Assembly (NCBI GenBank): GCA_003993805.1
Contig: RSEF01000001.1
Coordinates: 60,697,082-60,761,081 of the forward strand
Source: Himantopus leucocephalus
Lineage: Eukaryota > Chordata > Aves > Charadriiformes > Recurvirostridae
Direction of reading: 5' to 3'
DNA length: 64,000 bases
In this document: positions 25,601 through 48,303 of the stretch, piece after piece
Position numbering within the stretch: the first letter of the stretch is position 1
Layout of the letters: each line of letters starts with the position of its first letter
The notes under the pieces: generated by a model
The model's database searches: none
What the model saw: the letters and a program-made list of their open reading frames with translations, nothing else
What the model was told of the DNA's origin: nothing
Position numbers and translations under genes: made by a program

Positions 25601-28600
25601 AGAGGGGAAACTCACTGCTGGTGGATGCCAAGTGCTTATTTTTCTTCTCGCGTGTGCAATTACCACCGTTGGTTGTGACAAATATTGGCAAGCTTTTAAA
25701 ATTAGCAGGGCAGTCGCAACCCTGCATTCATGCCCCTTGCTCCAGCAGCCCCAGCCTTGCATTTAAGCCCATTGCCAGCCAGGTCACGAGCATCATCACC
25801 TCCGGCCTGTGAAAGGCCGATGGTGCATCCTGAAACACAGCACGGGGAGCGGAAAGCGAAGGGCTGGACCAATGCCAGCACCAGTGAGCGACCGCACAGG
25901 CTGTTCGTGGGCTCTCGTGACAAGATGGATATCCATCAGTGAAAGCCCTGTTTGGGGGGACATCAGGGACATCGGGGACATCTCTCTCTGCAGCAACTAT
26001 TAGACGGTGAACTAGTCCTCAAAGAGGAGCAATGGGTGAGGATTAACACCTGCCCTGCACAAGACCTGGGAGGCTCAAACACAGCTCTCCCCGCTGGGTC
26101 GCACGCCCTCCCTGCCTGCGGTACGTGAGCCGGTGCACAGGCGGCTTCACCGTCCCCTCTGCCTGCACCCCGCCGGCGGGATCCCACGTGCGCGGGAGCA
26201 TGCCCCGGCCGCCTCGGCCGCCGCGCTTGGGAGGTTGCAGAAGTGAGAGCAGACCTGTCACATCCTCCGCCCTGAGCCCGCTCTGCTGCTTTGGCACGTT
26301 TTTACTGATGCTTGGCTTGCTCCAGCCTGAGATACTCCCATAGCCACATATGCCTCACCGCCTGGATTTTCATGTTTTCTCCTGTTCTTCATAATTTAGT
26401 CCTATTCCTCCCATTACACATTTTCCCTCTTGCCCTCTCTTGGAGCTGCAGGTAGTTACTGAGCCCCTTGTCTGGTCTTGGCACTTCGCAAACCTCATGT
26501 AGATCTTCCAAAGTACCTTCTGGGGAGTCGGTCTCTCTCCTTCTTTTCCTTCCCTCCTTTTCCCCAAGATTTTCCACTGATCCTCCTGTGTCCCTGGTCA
26601 CGGGAGCTTCTGCTGCCACCGATCCCCCAGTCCCTTGCCTCCCTGCGGGGGGGAACAATGGCCTTCATGATGCGGTTCATCTCAAAGCCGTTCACTAATT
26701 TGCTCTCCTCTCACCTCTAGACCGCATTGAGCAGTGCCAGCCTTCCCCCTTCCTCACATTATATGGGATTTTTTAATCCCCAGAAATATTTGCTTCAGCT
26801 GACTCTCACCCTGCCAGCTTGCAATGGCCATATGCTTTATACGGTGGCTCACACGTGTCAAGGGATGGTCCCTTGCCGCCTGATGAGACAGGGAGGCAGA
26901 AGGGGTGCAGGATCTCTGAAGCACAGGGATGACCCAGCCTCAATACTAAGGCTCTTCTGCTGTCATTAGAAATGGTGACAACACTGGCAGCAAGAAAACT
27001 GCATTTTAAAATGAGTTCCAGGAAGGTATGGTGAGTATTTTGCATTTATCCAGTGCGCAGCAACGAGGAGTGGGATGGAAGGGGTGGCTGAGGCTCAGCA
27101 GCAGGGACTTTACGCCCCTGGCTATCACAGGTGATTGCGCACTTACATGGGTTCAAGAGAAGGCCAGACAAGCTCAGGAAGGAGAAACCCTTTGAGACGT
27201 ACCAAACCCAAGAGACAACCCCTGGATCAGGAGTCCTCTAGCCCCAGGCTGCTGGAGGTGAGGAGATGGCTTGGGAAAGTCTCATTAAACGATAGCGCCC
27301 CTACTATCTCCTCGGCATCTCCCTTCGGTCATGGTCAGAGATGCTTCCTGGGGCTGGACAACCCCTTGGTCTGACCATTCCTGCTCTTACCCTTCCTTAC
27401 GAGGGGCTCAAAGCCACGATGTCTTCGGCTGGTGTCCCTGGGTGGCAAACACAGGACTTGTTTCACCCAGAGCCCTGCTGCTGGTGGCATCTGTCCTTGT
27501 CCCCGGGCTGGGATTTGGGAGGCAGAAAGAAAATGCCATATTCGGTGGGAACACCAAGGTGACTCCCGATTGCTGCAGCGAGGCTCCTGCTGGCACTGTG
27601 CAGGGATGGTTCCTGCGGGGGGGAAAGCGACATGCTTGATTTTTAGCCTCCCGAAAGGCAGGGGCTTACTGCACAGCGAAATGTCAGCGGGTTAATGACA
27701 GGGGACCAGAAGCAAATCCCTGACGCTAATAGGATTGGGCCGCCTTCAGCAGGTCTCACTCGCAAAGGCGGATCAGGCCAAAATGAAGCTGGCTCAGGAG
27801 CCCGAAGGCTCCCAGTGGGCGAGGGAGCTCTGCCTGCAGCCAGCCCTCTGCCTCCTCTCTAATCCAGGAAAAAGAGACATCAAAGGGCGAGCGCATCCTC
27901 CCTGGGACCGCTCTCAGGAAGCCAAGGGCAAACAGAGCCCGTGGTCTGCCGATGGAGAGGGGAAGAGGCAGCTTGGCACGTGTCCGGGGAAGGGTAGCCG
28001 GAGGAAGGTGATGGTCCCAAAGGTGGCACGCTGCTCCGTGGGGAGGCGATGTGAGGGGGCAGCTGCTGGGCCCTCCCTACCCTTCCCTGGTATTAGTTAT
28101 GGACCTTTCCTGCCGAGTTCTGCTCATGAGCCTTCCCCGATGCCTGCCTGAAGCCCTTCTTTCTCGGGACACATCCCTGATTGCTTTTTCACGCCTTTGC
28201 ACTTCGAGGAAAGGCAGGAGTGGGAAGTCTGGGGACAGCCTTTGCTGGGAAAGGGTTATTGTGAGAGGAAGGGGATGCTGTGCCCCTCCACCTCCCCTCT
28301 GGAGGAGCCCATCCCCCAGCACTGGGCAGAGAAGGCGGAGGAGGAGGTGGATGTGCTCCTGCTGCCAACATCCCACTAGCCATCCTCTGTTTCCATGTTG
28401 GAACATTGTCCTTGTAGAAGAAAAGGAGATTTCATCTGCTTGCTGGGAGGTCTGCAGGCACCGGGCAGCCCTGCTCGGATGCCAGCCGACCGCGCTGGCC
28501 AGCCTCCCCCACGCACGGGCAGATCAGCCGCTCCAGTTGCTCCAGCCACCCCCCTCCCTGGGGGTCCCCTGTCCAGGGCACATCCACCCGACCTCTCCCT

Positions 28601-28675
28601 GAGATGGCCACCAGCACAGGGCCGCGCAGCACACCCCTGCGCCCCTCCACCACGCAGTGACACACGCACGCACCG

Positions 28676-28835
28676 CTCCGCCAGACGCTTACATGCATGC
28701 ACATGCCCATGCACATGCCGCCCCACGCCATGTATTTACACGCATACACATGCACATATGTGCACCCACCCACATGCACCCACATCCCCCACTGCACACT
28801 CAGACACGCACCCCCCCCACACACGCACTTTTACA
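28676..28835 (+). repeat. CA-rich simple repeat
   Basis: CACATGC, CACCCACA and ACACGCAC units alternate over about 160 bases. Parts are alternating purine-pyrimidine. Confidence 0.85.
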
Positions 28836-29413
28836 TAGCTGCATCCCATTCCGTGGTTTGTATTCCCTGTGTCCGCCCCAGCTTGTTGGCACTTACATCC
28901 CGCTACAGCCGTACGCACGGTTACACCTGCCTGGCCCCAACCCATGCTGGGTGGGGGTGATGAACCCCCTTATGTCCCCTGGTGCCCAGGGATGAGGAGG
29001 GGCAGCTGGTTTGCATGGAAGCATCCCACCGTGCCGGCCGTACCGTGCCGTCCCGCAGGCTCCGAGCCTCCCACAGCACCTGAGCGTACCTGGCAGCCGG
29101 CTGACGCCTGTGCCAGAGCCCGTGCTTGGCATGGCCACCCTTCCCGAGGAGAGGCTCTGCCCACTGCTGCCGGTCTGCCGCCGGGACGGCATGCTGCACA
29201 CTGCTCCCGGCCATATGGCCTCCTCCCGCCGACCCTGCCTTGGCCGCCGGAACAGGCGCCCTAAATCTGCTCTTCCCCCTGCCCCCAGCAAACGCCAACA
29301 GCTCACTCTGCCGCCGCCGCCACCCCCATCTCAGGTTCTGAAGCGTGGGGGGAAAGCGTTGGGTCCCTTTTGCTGCCACAGCCTGTTTTTTATTGCTCCA
29401 CAGTTGGCAAAAG

Positions 29414-29465
29414 CACAGAATCATAGAACCTTCTGGGCTGGAAGGGACCCCTGGGGCCCGCGAGC
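29414..29465 (-). mobile_element. CR1 LINE 3'-end fragment
   Basis: Read on the - strand, the piece starts with the usual CR1 GGTCCCTTCCAGCCC stretch and ends in two 8-base tail units (ATTCTATG- and ATTCTGTG-like). This is the diagnostic end of avian CR1 retroposons. Only about 50 bases are recognisable, so it is a severely 5'-truncated or eroded copy. Confidence 0.8.
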
Positions 29466-32400
29466 TGCTGGGTACCGAGTGCCTGTGCAGGGGGAGCGTT
29501 TACCAGCGCAGCCCCAGCCACCGGCACGGTCTCCAGGATTAATCTTAAATGCAAAGTCCATATGCAGCCAGCCCCACTGGGATCCTGGGGGTCACAGCCG
29601 ATGCTCGGGGGCCTCTGCAGCTGTATCCGGGGGCACGGCTGCCCTCTAACAGCGGCAGCTGGGGGAGCTCGGGCTGCCAGCCGGAGCCTGCTCGCTCGTA
29701 CCGCAGAGTAAATGAAAAATAAGCTCTTGCTTTGAGCTGATTTTCTCCTGATTCCTCTGGATGTCATTTGGGTTCGAATCTAGCTGCCTTTGGGAAGCTG
29801 GGAGCTTGCAAATCTCGACTTTTGAATGTTTGCAATTATGATTGTAATGGTAAAGGCACATATGCTTCTGTGTTTTCTATAAGCCGTTATGAGGCACAAT
29901 TGCTCTTTTACAGCCATTTTACAGCCAGAGCATCAAGCACAAGTGGGGGAATAAAACCCTTGTGCACGTCTGGCTGGAAATAGGGTGGCTGGGGGCCGCT
30001 CCGGGCCCTGCTGCCACCGTGTCCCTGTGCCCCCCCAGTGCATTTAACTTTCCCCTGCTTTAGCTCTCTGTCACCGACACAAGAAGCCCAAGCTCTCCTT
30101 TGGGTTCCTTCATCCATTGATCCCATAAGGATGTGCGGAGGGGAGCAGCATCTTACTGCACATTAGCCCAGTACCCAACCCTGGGGATCCCTTATCCCAG
30201 TCCCAGACAGTGGACCTGGGAATACTCAGGACCTCCCAGCAGGATGTTGATGTCCAAATTTCCCCCACAGTGAAGACAAACGCAAGGAGATCCTCTTCCC
30301 CACTTCACCAGCTTCAGTAGCCAAAGTTTCCAAGGGGAGCAGGTTTCTCTGGGGTGTCCTGGCAGATGGTGGGAGGCACAGGGGATGCCAGCGCCCCACA
30401 TACCCCCAGGGATGGTGGCAGGAGCTCTGCTTCTCCACTACCTCCAGGCAGGGGATGGCATTGCGGCGCGAGCTGGAAGCTCTTCCTGACAGCCTTCCTT
30501 CGCCTTCAGCTCTTCCCAGCTGACGATGTCAGGCGTTAGCTGCTGATTTGCAAGCAGCAAAACCCTCAGCAGCGCTCCTCAGCACACTGGCAGGAGGTGC
30601 CGGCTGGCGGGAGCCCTCCTGCACCGACACAGCCCTTCAGTGTGGGGCATCCACCCCATACCTACATCCTTTCCTCTGTTCCCTCCTCGGCCTGGGGCCA
30701 GCTCAGTCCTACATGGCAAAAATTACTTTTTGAGGCAAATGTCTCTGATTTCTCAGCTTTAGGAGGGGCTCCCTGGGTTGCTTTGGGGCTTCGACCACCC
30801 ACCACTGGCTTTTCCAGGGCTCTGATGGCACCCCAAAGCCTCCCGCCTGCAGGAAGGCTCCTGTGGCTTTGCTTCCCCTTGGTGATGGTGATGGCTCTTT
30901 CCTCTTCATCATCCTCCTCATTGGGCAGGGGTCTGGCAGCTCTGCCTGGCTTGTATCCCCATGACTGGCAGGGATATGGGTCTGTCGGGCTGTCTGGCCA
31001 CAACAGAGATGATCTCCTCTGGATCACCATGCCCTGCCAGAAACAATCTGTTTATAGTGTCAGCGCTCAGCATATCCCTCCCCGCTCAGTGTTGAACCAC
31101 CCGTAACCTACTTCTGCAGGCGCAGAGACACCCTTCTGTAGTTTGGGTGGCGTTGTCACCGCAGGGGATATGTCCATGGCATCCTCCAAGGCTCATGGCC
31201 AAAGCCTACTGGAGCTCCTCTCCTAAATCCCCATCCCCAGAAGTGCCTGTGGACGCCTCAAGCACCTCCTTTGCTTTTTCTCTGGAAGTCCCTGCCAACC
31301 TGAATTTTCCTACAGGTCCTGCCACTGAGTCCTGGGGATGTGAGAGGTCTGGGTGCCAGGCTATAGGATTTTCCTCACACAGCTCCCTCCCTTTTGGAAT
31401 GCAGCTAGTGGCCGGGGTGCTTATTTGACGAAGATGAGCTGACGGCTCAGCAGGGCTGATGGCTGCAGCCGCCGGTGCCAGCACCGCACAGAGCCAGCCC
31501 CTGCGGGGTCTTGCCCTGCATGCCAGGGATGAGCCGGAGGGGTGCTCCTCCACGCCGTGCCCTTGGGTTCAGTTTCCTTCTGGATGCAGCTAATGCCTGC
31601 GAGCGGCTTTCCCTCCGTCTCTCTTCCTCCCAGAGACCCTTCAAATCAGCTGCTTCACACTCAGTGAACATCCTCTCCCCCTTAAAACTGTTCCTTTTCT
31701 CCCAGGTCACGCCAGGCAACCATTTTCCAGCAAAGTCCCCGATTTTGGCCAGTTTTTTGCTCAGCCTGCTAACAGTCTGCTAAAGCCTCCGGGCCTCCGG
31801 GGCAGCTCTGCTCACACGCACGTCGGGAGCGATCGCCCACTGCCTGGGAAATGATTGCTGGCATTACCTGGGCAGCCAGCAAACTTTGCTTGCGCAGCTT
31901 CTCTCCAGGCCAAAGCTGCTGTCGACTATTAGCGCTAACGACCCCCATGCCTGCAACTTCCAGCCGATGGGGCCTTTCATCAGAGAGCCCCTCCGAGATT
32001 CGGGGAAAGCATGGCTTTTGGAGACACGCGGTTTTCTTCTGCCTCACTGGCTTTTTATCTCTTTCAGGAAGCTCTGGAGGCTGCAAGCTACCTTACCTAA
32101 TGGATCTCTATTAGGTTGTGGCACTGGGGGCCGATCAGACGTGTCCCAAGCTCCAGCTGCTCTCCTTATCCATGTTTTCAATGACTTTGGCTTTTGCCAG
32201 CCTCCAGATGGGAAGCGGCCGGGGGCCTGCAGGGCCCAGGCTTAGTGACCGGGGAGAGGATATTTTATCCCCTAAATCACTCCCGCAGCAAAACACAGCA
32301 GCGTTTCACCCTCACTGGTGGGGAAGCTGTTTTTTCAAAGCTCTGGCCCGAAACATCACGTCACCACGATGGGCGGGGAGGATGATGACAGCGCGTTTCA

Positions 32401-33761
32401 TCCCCCTGTGCAGCACGTGGCACAGCACTCTCCCACCCAAGCGGCTCGCGACGGCCAACTCCAGCCCCACATGCCCGCAGGAGGCTGCCCAAGCCCTCAG
32501 CTGAGGCAGTTATCTCTGCAGGAGCTCCACGTCGGTGTGAGACCCTCAACCTGCCACCCGTGGTGGGGCAGGTAACGGACAGGTCCTGGGGACAGGCTGG
32601 TTCCCAGGGCTTCAGCGTTGGGCCGAAGGACGCACCCATCAGAGGGAACTGAGCCTCCCTGACCTGTTTAATCTCACCTCCTTCATGACAATGTCTATTT
32701 GCACCACTGCTTGCGTGGGGGCTGTGGTCTGCTGTGCTGGCACTGTGCAGCGCAGAGGCAGCTCCGTCCCCCAAGCTGGGGTACCAACAGGGCATGTGCT
32801 GAGCGCAGGGGCAGGATGAGCCTGTATCCAGCCTTGCTCTGCCGGAAGCACAGAGCAGATTTCCTGCCCTTCCCTGCGGCAGGATGCAGAACTGTCCGGA
32901 GATGATGAGGCTGCAGCCACATCTCACACATGTGTCGCTGCCCCTGGCCCCGACAACCCTTGTCCTGGGTTGCACAACGTGCCAGTGCTGGGCGAGGGGC
33001 TCGATGGTGCCTCAGTTTCCCCCACCCTGCTCTTTCCACAACAGCCCCAGAGCAGGGAAAGCAAATCCTGCCCTTATGGGGAGAGGACCAGGCAGTGGAA
33101 TTAATACCATCATTATGGGTGGCACCAGCCAGAGAGCAGAGCAGTGGGTGCACATCACCCAGAGAGGTCCAGACTTTGAAGCCCAAACAAGGGGCCAGAC
33201 AGTGCCTTGCTAAAAATCATCCTGGCTCTGGGGAGGATGCATTTATGGGGGGTGCCCCAGTAGCCCCCCACTTCACCCATCCTGCAGCCCCCCCCGTGTG
33301 CACAGCTCCCTTTGGGGGATGCTCTGACGCTCACACCGGGCTGGGGCTGCTGCCCTCCCCCCTTCCCCCCGTGGCCCCCAGCTGTGGGGCTGCAGGAGGG
33401 CACCCCACCGCCACGGGGGCTCTGTATCCCCCGGCACGTACCCGTCCTGCACCCCAAAGTGCCAGCCTGCCGCCCCGCACCTCCCGCCGGGGAGGGTGAG
33501 GGTCTCCCAGCGGGGGCGGGGGGGGAGAGGGGGGGGGTTGGTTAGGGGGCAGGCGGGCAGCGTGGGGCCGGTGCCACGCGTGTCCGGCCGCCCGCGGCGG
33601 CAGCCCGACGGGGAGGGCTGGCGTCCTGCCGCCCGGTGGCGGCGGGGAGCCTGGCAGAGGACTCGGTGAAGGACCTTCTCCGGTTTCCTCGGGAGGCTGG
33701 CAGGCGGCGGGGGAGCCGAGCCCCCCGCGCCTCGCTGGCCGCGCCAGCTCCTTCCCCCCGC

Positions 33762-33791
33762 CCTCCTCCTCCTCCTCCTCCTCCTCCTCCT
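33762..33791 (+). repeat. (CCT)10 microsatellite in SHISA8 promoter region
   Basis: Ten uninterrupted CCT units form a pure pyrimidine tract on the + strand, followed by a shorter imperfect extension. Homopurine-homopyrimidine mirror tracts of this kind can adopt triplex (H-DNA) structure. Confidence 0.9.
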
Positions 33792-34223
33792 CTTGCTCCT
33801 CCCGTCCTGCTCCGAAGGGCTTTCGCTGCTTTTCCCTTTTTCTTTCCTCCCCTCTCTCCTCCGCCGAGCGCGGTGCCGGGAGGCGCGGGCAGAGGCGCGG
33901 GGATGGGGCGCCCGCCGGCCCCCAGCCCGCCCGCCCGCTCCCGCCGCCCGCCGCCGCCGCCGCGTCCCCTCCCCGGCCGGCGGGAGGCGGCGGCTCTCCC
34001 CCGCCGCCCTCCTCGCCTCCTGCTCTGAATTTCTGCCCGTCGGCCGATCTGGGGAGAAGCGGGAAGGGGGTACGTCCCCTCACACTTCCCCCCCCCTCCC
34101 CCCCGGGTTATTTTTCCCCCCCTTTTTTGCCTTCCCCACATCACNCCCCCCCCCCCCCCCCCGTTTCTCCTCCGCGGGAGCTCTTCGGCGGCCATGCGGC
34201 CGGTCCCGGGCGAGCGGCTCTAA

Positions 34224-44349
<10,126 letters not shown>

Positions 44350-44879
44350 CAGCCGGCGCCATCGGGGACCGGGGCTGGGGCTGCCCGCTGGCCCGAGCAC
44401 GGCTGATGGCCTCCCCCGGGGGCGGCCCGCCGGAGCACAGCATCGTAGGTCCTACGTAAACCACGACGGCTGGCCATGGCGGGAGACACACCGTCCTTCC
44501 TCTCCTGGGGATGGGGGCTGCCGGCTGCGCTGCGCCATGGAGGAGGCACCGTGGGCCAGGAGACCATCCCTCTCATCCGGGCAACAAGTTTCAGCCGTTC
44601 TCAGCCCGCCCCATGAAGAGGCTGAGCCGGGGGCACACAGATGGAGCAGTGCGCTGCTCAGGGAATGGGGGGGGCTGATGCCGGACAGACCACAGCCCCC
44701 AGGGATGGGGGGGGGGGACACACATCTTGCTGGGGCCAGGCACCCCCACCTAGCCCCTGCGAGCAGGTGGGGGAAGAGCAACAGACTCAAAGCACCATCC
44801 CGGCGCTGCTGGCAGAGCCCGAGCAGCCTCTTTCCCTCCCCAGCCTCCCCTTCCCCACTACTCCGGCCTCCACCTTGTC

Positions 44880-44885
44880 AATAAA
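44880..44885 (+). terminator. SHISA8: SHISA8 poly(A) signal
   Basis: AATAAA lies 531 bases after the stop codon, in AATAAATAATA context, and is the first canonical signal downstream. Transcription from SREBF2 approaches from the other side. Confidence 0.7.
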
Positions 44886-45499
44886 TAATACATTAAACTG
44901 CGTGGTCTCAGTATGGATTGGCTGGGGGAACCCCATACTGCTCCCAAAAGCCCAGCCCCTTCCCCACGGGCAGCAGCGTGCACAGCCCACTCCTCCACAG
45001 GGTCTGAGGGACCTCCTCCATGGGGGACGTGGTGGGAATACAGCTTCCAGGGCCAACTGCAAAACCCTTCGAGCAGCTACACGAAAAACCAAACAGATCT
45101 CCTCTGCCTGAAGTTTAATGGTTCTGACAGTTTTACCAGGGGGAGCAGAGAAACAAAGAGATGGAGCAAAAGGACACTGTTCCAAGCAAGGTCAGGTAAA
45201 ATGCTTTCCTCCTATACAGATGCTCCTAAAATTGCAGGCTTCTGGCCCAGCTCTACCTTGCATGGCTCTTGGGTTGCTTCCAAAGGAGCGCAGAGACACC
45301 ATGCTTGCTCCACCAAGGGACCATCTTTCATTGCAAGCCACATAGCTCAGTTTTCCAGGTTATCTGGACAAAGGACTCGCAGCTTCCCAAAGCGCTTGTG
45401 CAGTTAGATATCTCTGAAGAACATTTCAGGCTCACCTATGCTTAAGAGCACCTACTGAGTGGGATGAAGAGGGCTGAGAGAAAGAGGGCAGGCGGGAGG

Positions 45500-48082
45500 T
45501 GGTGGTAATGTTCACCTTTATTAGGTAACAGATGCTCGCGAGCCCTGGAACAGGGTTTTCAGACAGCAGATATGTTCCCTGGGGAACCCCCCCACCACCA
45601 GTTGCACCTCATTTCACAAAGCATCCCTACTCCAAACTCCATGTGGATAAATAGACTTTCTTCACATAATCCATAAAACAATTTCCTCCCACCCACAAAC
45701 AAACAAACAAAAAAAATAAAAGTTACAGTATATACACACACATATAAAAAAAGTTGTAGGGACAGCGAATTTATGAACAGTGTAGAAAAAACAGGGCAAA
45801 GATCCCTTGCCCTGGAGGGGAGAGAAGTACCAGCAGTGCTAGGACCTTCCGTGGATCATGCCATTAGCCACCAGGGTTTCAGCCCAGCAGGCTCCCACCC
45901 CTAGCCCAGCCGGTCCTCCCTGCAGCCCAGCCCCCAGGACTCCGTCCACCGTTAGTGACAAAGTGAAGCCTCAGCATCTCCATTTTCCAAAAGTCTCGCT
46001 TCCTCTTTTACTAAAGCACAAAACTTCCCACGTGTTGGACGCCGATCTGGGGAAACGTGAAATAACCGGGAGGTTGCCACAGGTAAGGAGTTTCTGTGTT
46101 TCAGGAAAAACCCACGACCAGGAAGTCAGTGCAAGAGCCGCTTAAGAGGAGAAAAAGTAGAAGGATGTGATCTGCTCCCCAACATAGGATCACTGATAAG
46201 CTAGGAAACTTGGGCTGGGCAATCAAAACCCACCCAAACCCAAGAGCTGTTCTGCACACTTAGGATACCTGCTCATCGCAGACATGCCAAGAGCAACCTC
46301 TGCCCCTCAAAGGACGAGCTCTCCTCCAATTACACAGACTGCTGGCCATCAAGCCTGGGGGTCCACCAGCTATTCCACAAATAAAGTAGGGGAGGGAGGG
46401 AAGTGTCTTCTGGTCCTCACGCTTTTGTTCACAGCTATGGCAAAGGGTCACTGCGAATGGGATTTTCTGGGGCACAGGTTTCTCCTGGTCCCAGTTTCCA
46501 ACTTGTTGAAGCCAGGCAACTCTAGGACTAGCATTACTTGTGTTCAGTTCCTGTAGCATGTGAAATCCCCAAAAGACCCTGTACAGAGTGAGACAAGAAG
46601 CCCCCATCCTTTTCCCCTCAGTTTGGAAGGAGCTCAAGCTCTCACACCCCTCTGCAAAAGCTGGACACACATAGAAGCTTCTTGCAAAACAGCCCAAGTT
46701 CCGATTTTGCAGGAGCCGTCGGGCTGTACGGGCCTGACTGGGACAGGATAGGATTGGGCTGCTGCCCGTATCTAAGTGCTTCTAGCTGCCGACACGGAGC
46801 ACAGGTGAGCTGCACGCAGGAAGGAACAGCGATGCCGGCCCACCAAAGGCTCGTTTCCACATTTGCACCTGTGAGAGGGCAACCGCTTCGCACATCTTTG
46901 GAGAGATGCAACAGGAAAGGCAGAGAGAAAGAGGGCAAACCGTTCCCTCCCTGTCCCCGATCCATCTCCCCCTCTTGGAAAGTCACAGGCGATTTAACAC
47001 CGGCAAGTCAAACTGCTCTCAATAGCCATGGTAACAGAGCTGGGAGACTCACACCCTGAGCCAGTGCCTCCCAGTCCCTGCAGGAGCTCAGGAGCTGCTG
47101 AGCAGTTAGAGAAGGGAAGGAGAAACACCTAAAGACAAGTTCTGGGACTGGGACTTGAGTAAAATAAAAAACTGTTTCTAAAAATTGTTTCTGCATCAAC
47201 AAAAAGGCACCAGAGAAGCAGTCACCCTTCACGCAGGTTGCTGCAAGTCCACCTCTGCTGCCACCCGGCACCAGATGACCAGGGACTCCCCAGCCTTCTA
47301 CGAGGCTCTGCTTGTTGTAGGCTGCCCCAAACCCAACCCCCTGCCAAAAAAACAGAGGCAGCCCTGATCACAGGAAGGAAATGCATGAAGTGGAGAGGAA
47401 GGGAAATCTGCTGCATCGTTCCCTATGTATTTGTAAAGCCACAAACACTCCTATAAAAAACCTGTATAAAAACTGTAGAGAAATTTGCTGGGCAGTACTG
47501 GCCCCAAGCAATACTCCCAGAGCACCTCTGTAAGTTGGGTCTAGGGGGCTTCAGTTTCCTGACACACAGCTCAAGGATAGCTGGTGCCTTCCCCCTCTCT
47601 CCCAGGAATGGCCCCAGACCCCCGCAGCCCCGTGGGGCAAGGCTTGAGCAGATCCTCTGCCCTCCCCAGAGGTTTCTTTCTGCAGAGGTGGTTGGGAAGG
47701 GAACAAGATGCCCCTGAGGACAGACACGGGATGCGCCACTTCTCTATGCCTTGGGCTTGTGGGCTTCTCCCCCCAGCAGGGATGGGGGCTCCAGGTTGGG
47801 GCAGCGCTTCCCAACAGCCCCAGGCACAGTCGCAAAAACCACAACTAGACAGATTTCTTCTGCAGTGCCCGAGAACAAGTAAGGGGGCTAATAAAGCTAA
47901 ACCTGGGGCAAGTTAAAAAACAAAAACAAAAACAAAACCCTCCCTCCCTCTCCCAACCCATCGCAATCCCACCGGCACAGCCCTAACCTAGCACTTTTTT
48001 TTTTTTTTTTTAAGCTCAAGAAGGGAAGTCCAGGCTGACTGTCGACCAGGCTGTCTTTGCACAAGGTGGCCCCGCGCCGGCG
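45500..48082 (-). other. SREBF2: SREBF2 3' UTR
   Basis: About 2.6 kb between the SREBF2 stop codon and the first convincing - strand poly(A) signal, with no other gene visible. On the + strand it includes an 18-base T run near 47994-48012 (A-rich in the mRNA), an (AAAAC)n-type stretch near 47917-47938 and a short CA/TA-rich block near 45727-45745. Confidence 0.65.
45517..45522 (-). terminator. SREBF2: SREBF2 poly(A) signal
   Basis: Read on the - strand this is CCTAATAAAGG, a canonical hexamer 2.56 kb after the stop codon. It is the only clear AATAAA I see on this strand in the 3' UTR. Confidence 0.6.
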
Positions 48083-48303
48083 TTAGGAGGCAGCGATGGC
48101 CGTGCCCCCACTCAGCTTGACGATCATCTGCTGGCAGTCGTTGCAGGACCGCTTGTCCCCCACCTTCTCCAGGGTGCGGGCAGCCTCAGCCAGCAGGACC
48201 GCCCGCTGGCCCGGGGAGGAGAGGAAGGAGAGGGGGAGATGGCGACAGGCTAACAGGATGGCTGTGGCTCGCTCCCTCTGGCCCGGCAGGGTGTCCAGTT
48301 CAC
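48083..48303 (-). CDS. SREBF2: SREBF2 exon 19 (C-terminus)
   Basis: The acceptor is TTTGCACATAG. It encodes [20 protein letters not shown] through [13 protein letters not shown] and ends GGTAIAAS before TAA at 48085-48083. Nearly identical to mammalian SREBP-2. Confidence 0.97.

Larger units (their letters stand above)
12300..33400. other. Long intergenic region between TNFRSF13C and SHISA8
   Basis: About 21 kb with no recognisable protein gene. The open frames are typical of GC-rich chance frames and none gives a recognisable domain. It contains a poly-A tract, a poly-G run with an N, a G-rich degenerate repeat, a CA-rich simple repeat and a tiny CR1 tail, all listed separately. AT-rich blocks at about 18.2-18.5, 19.0-19.2 and 29.7-29.96 kb look unlike the surroundings. 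A long noncoding RNA cannot be excluded. Confidence 0.6.

Noticed and set aside
29768..29785. GGTTCGAATC resembling a tRNA T-loop / B box
   Set aside because: No matching A box, acceptor stem or cloverleaf can be drawn upstream.
33331..34195. Long - strand frames opposite the SHISA8 promoter and exon 1
   Set aside because: Arginine/glycine/glutamate-rich low complexity, produced by the CpG island and the (CCT)n tract read backwards.
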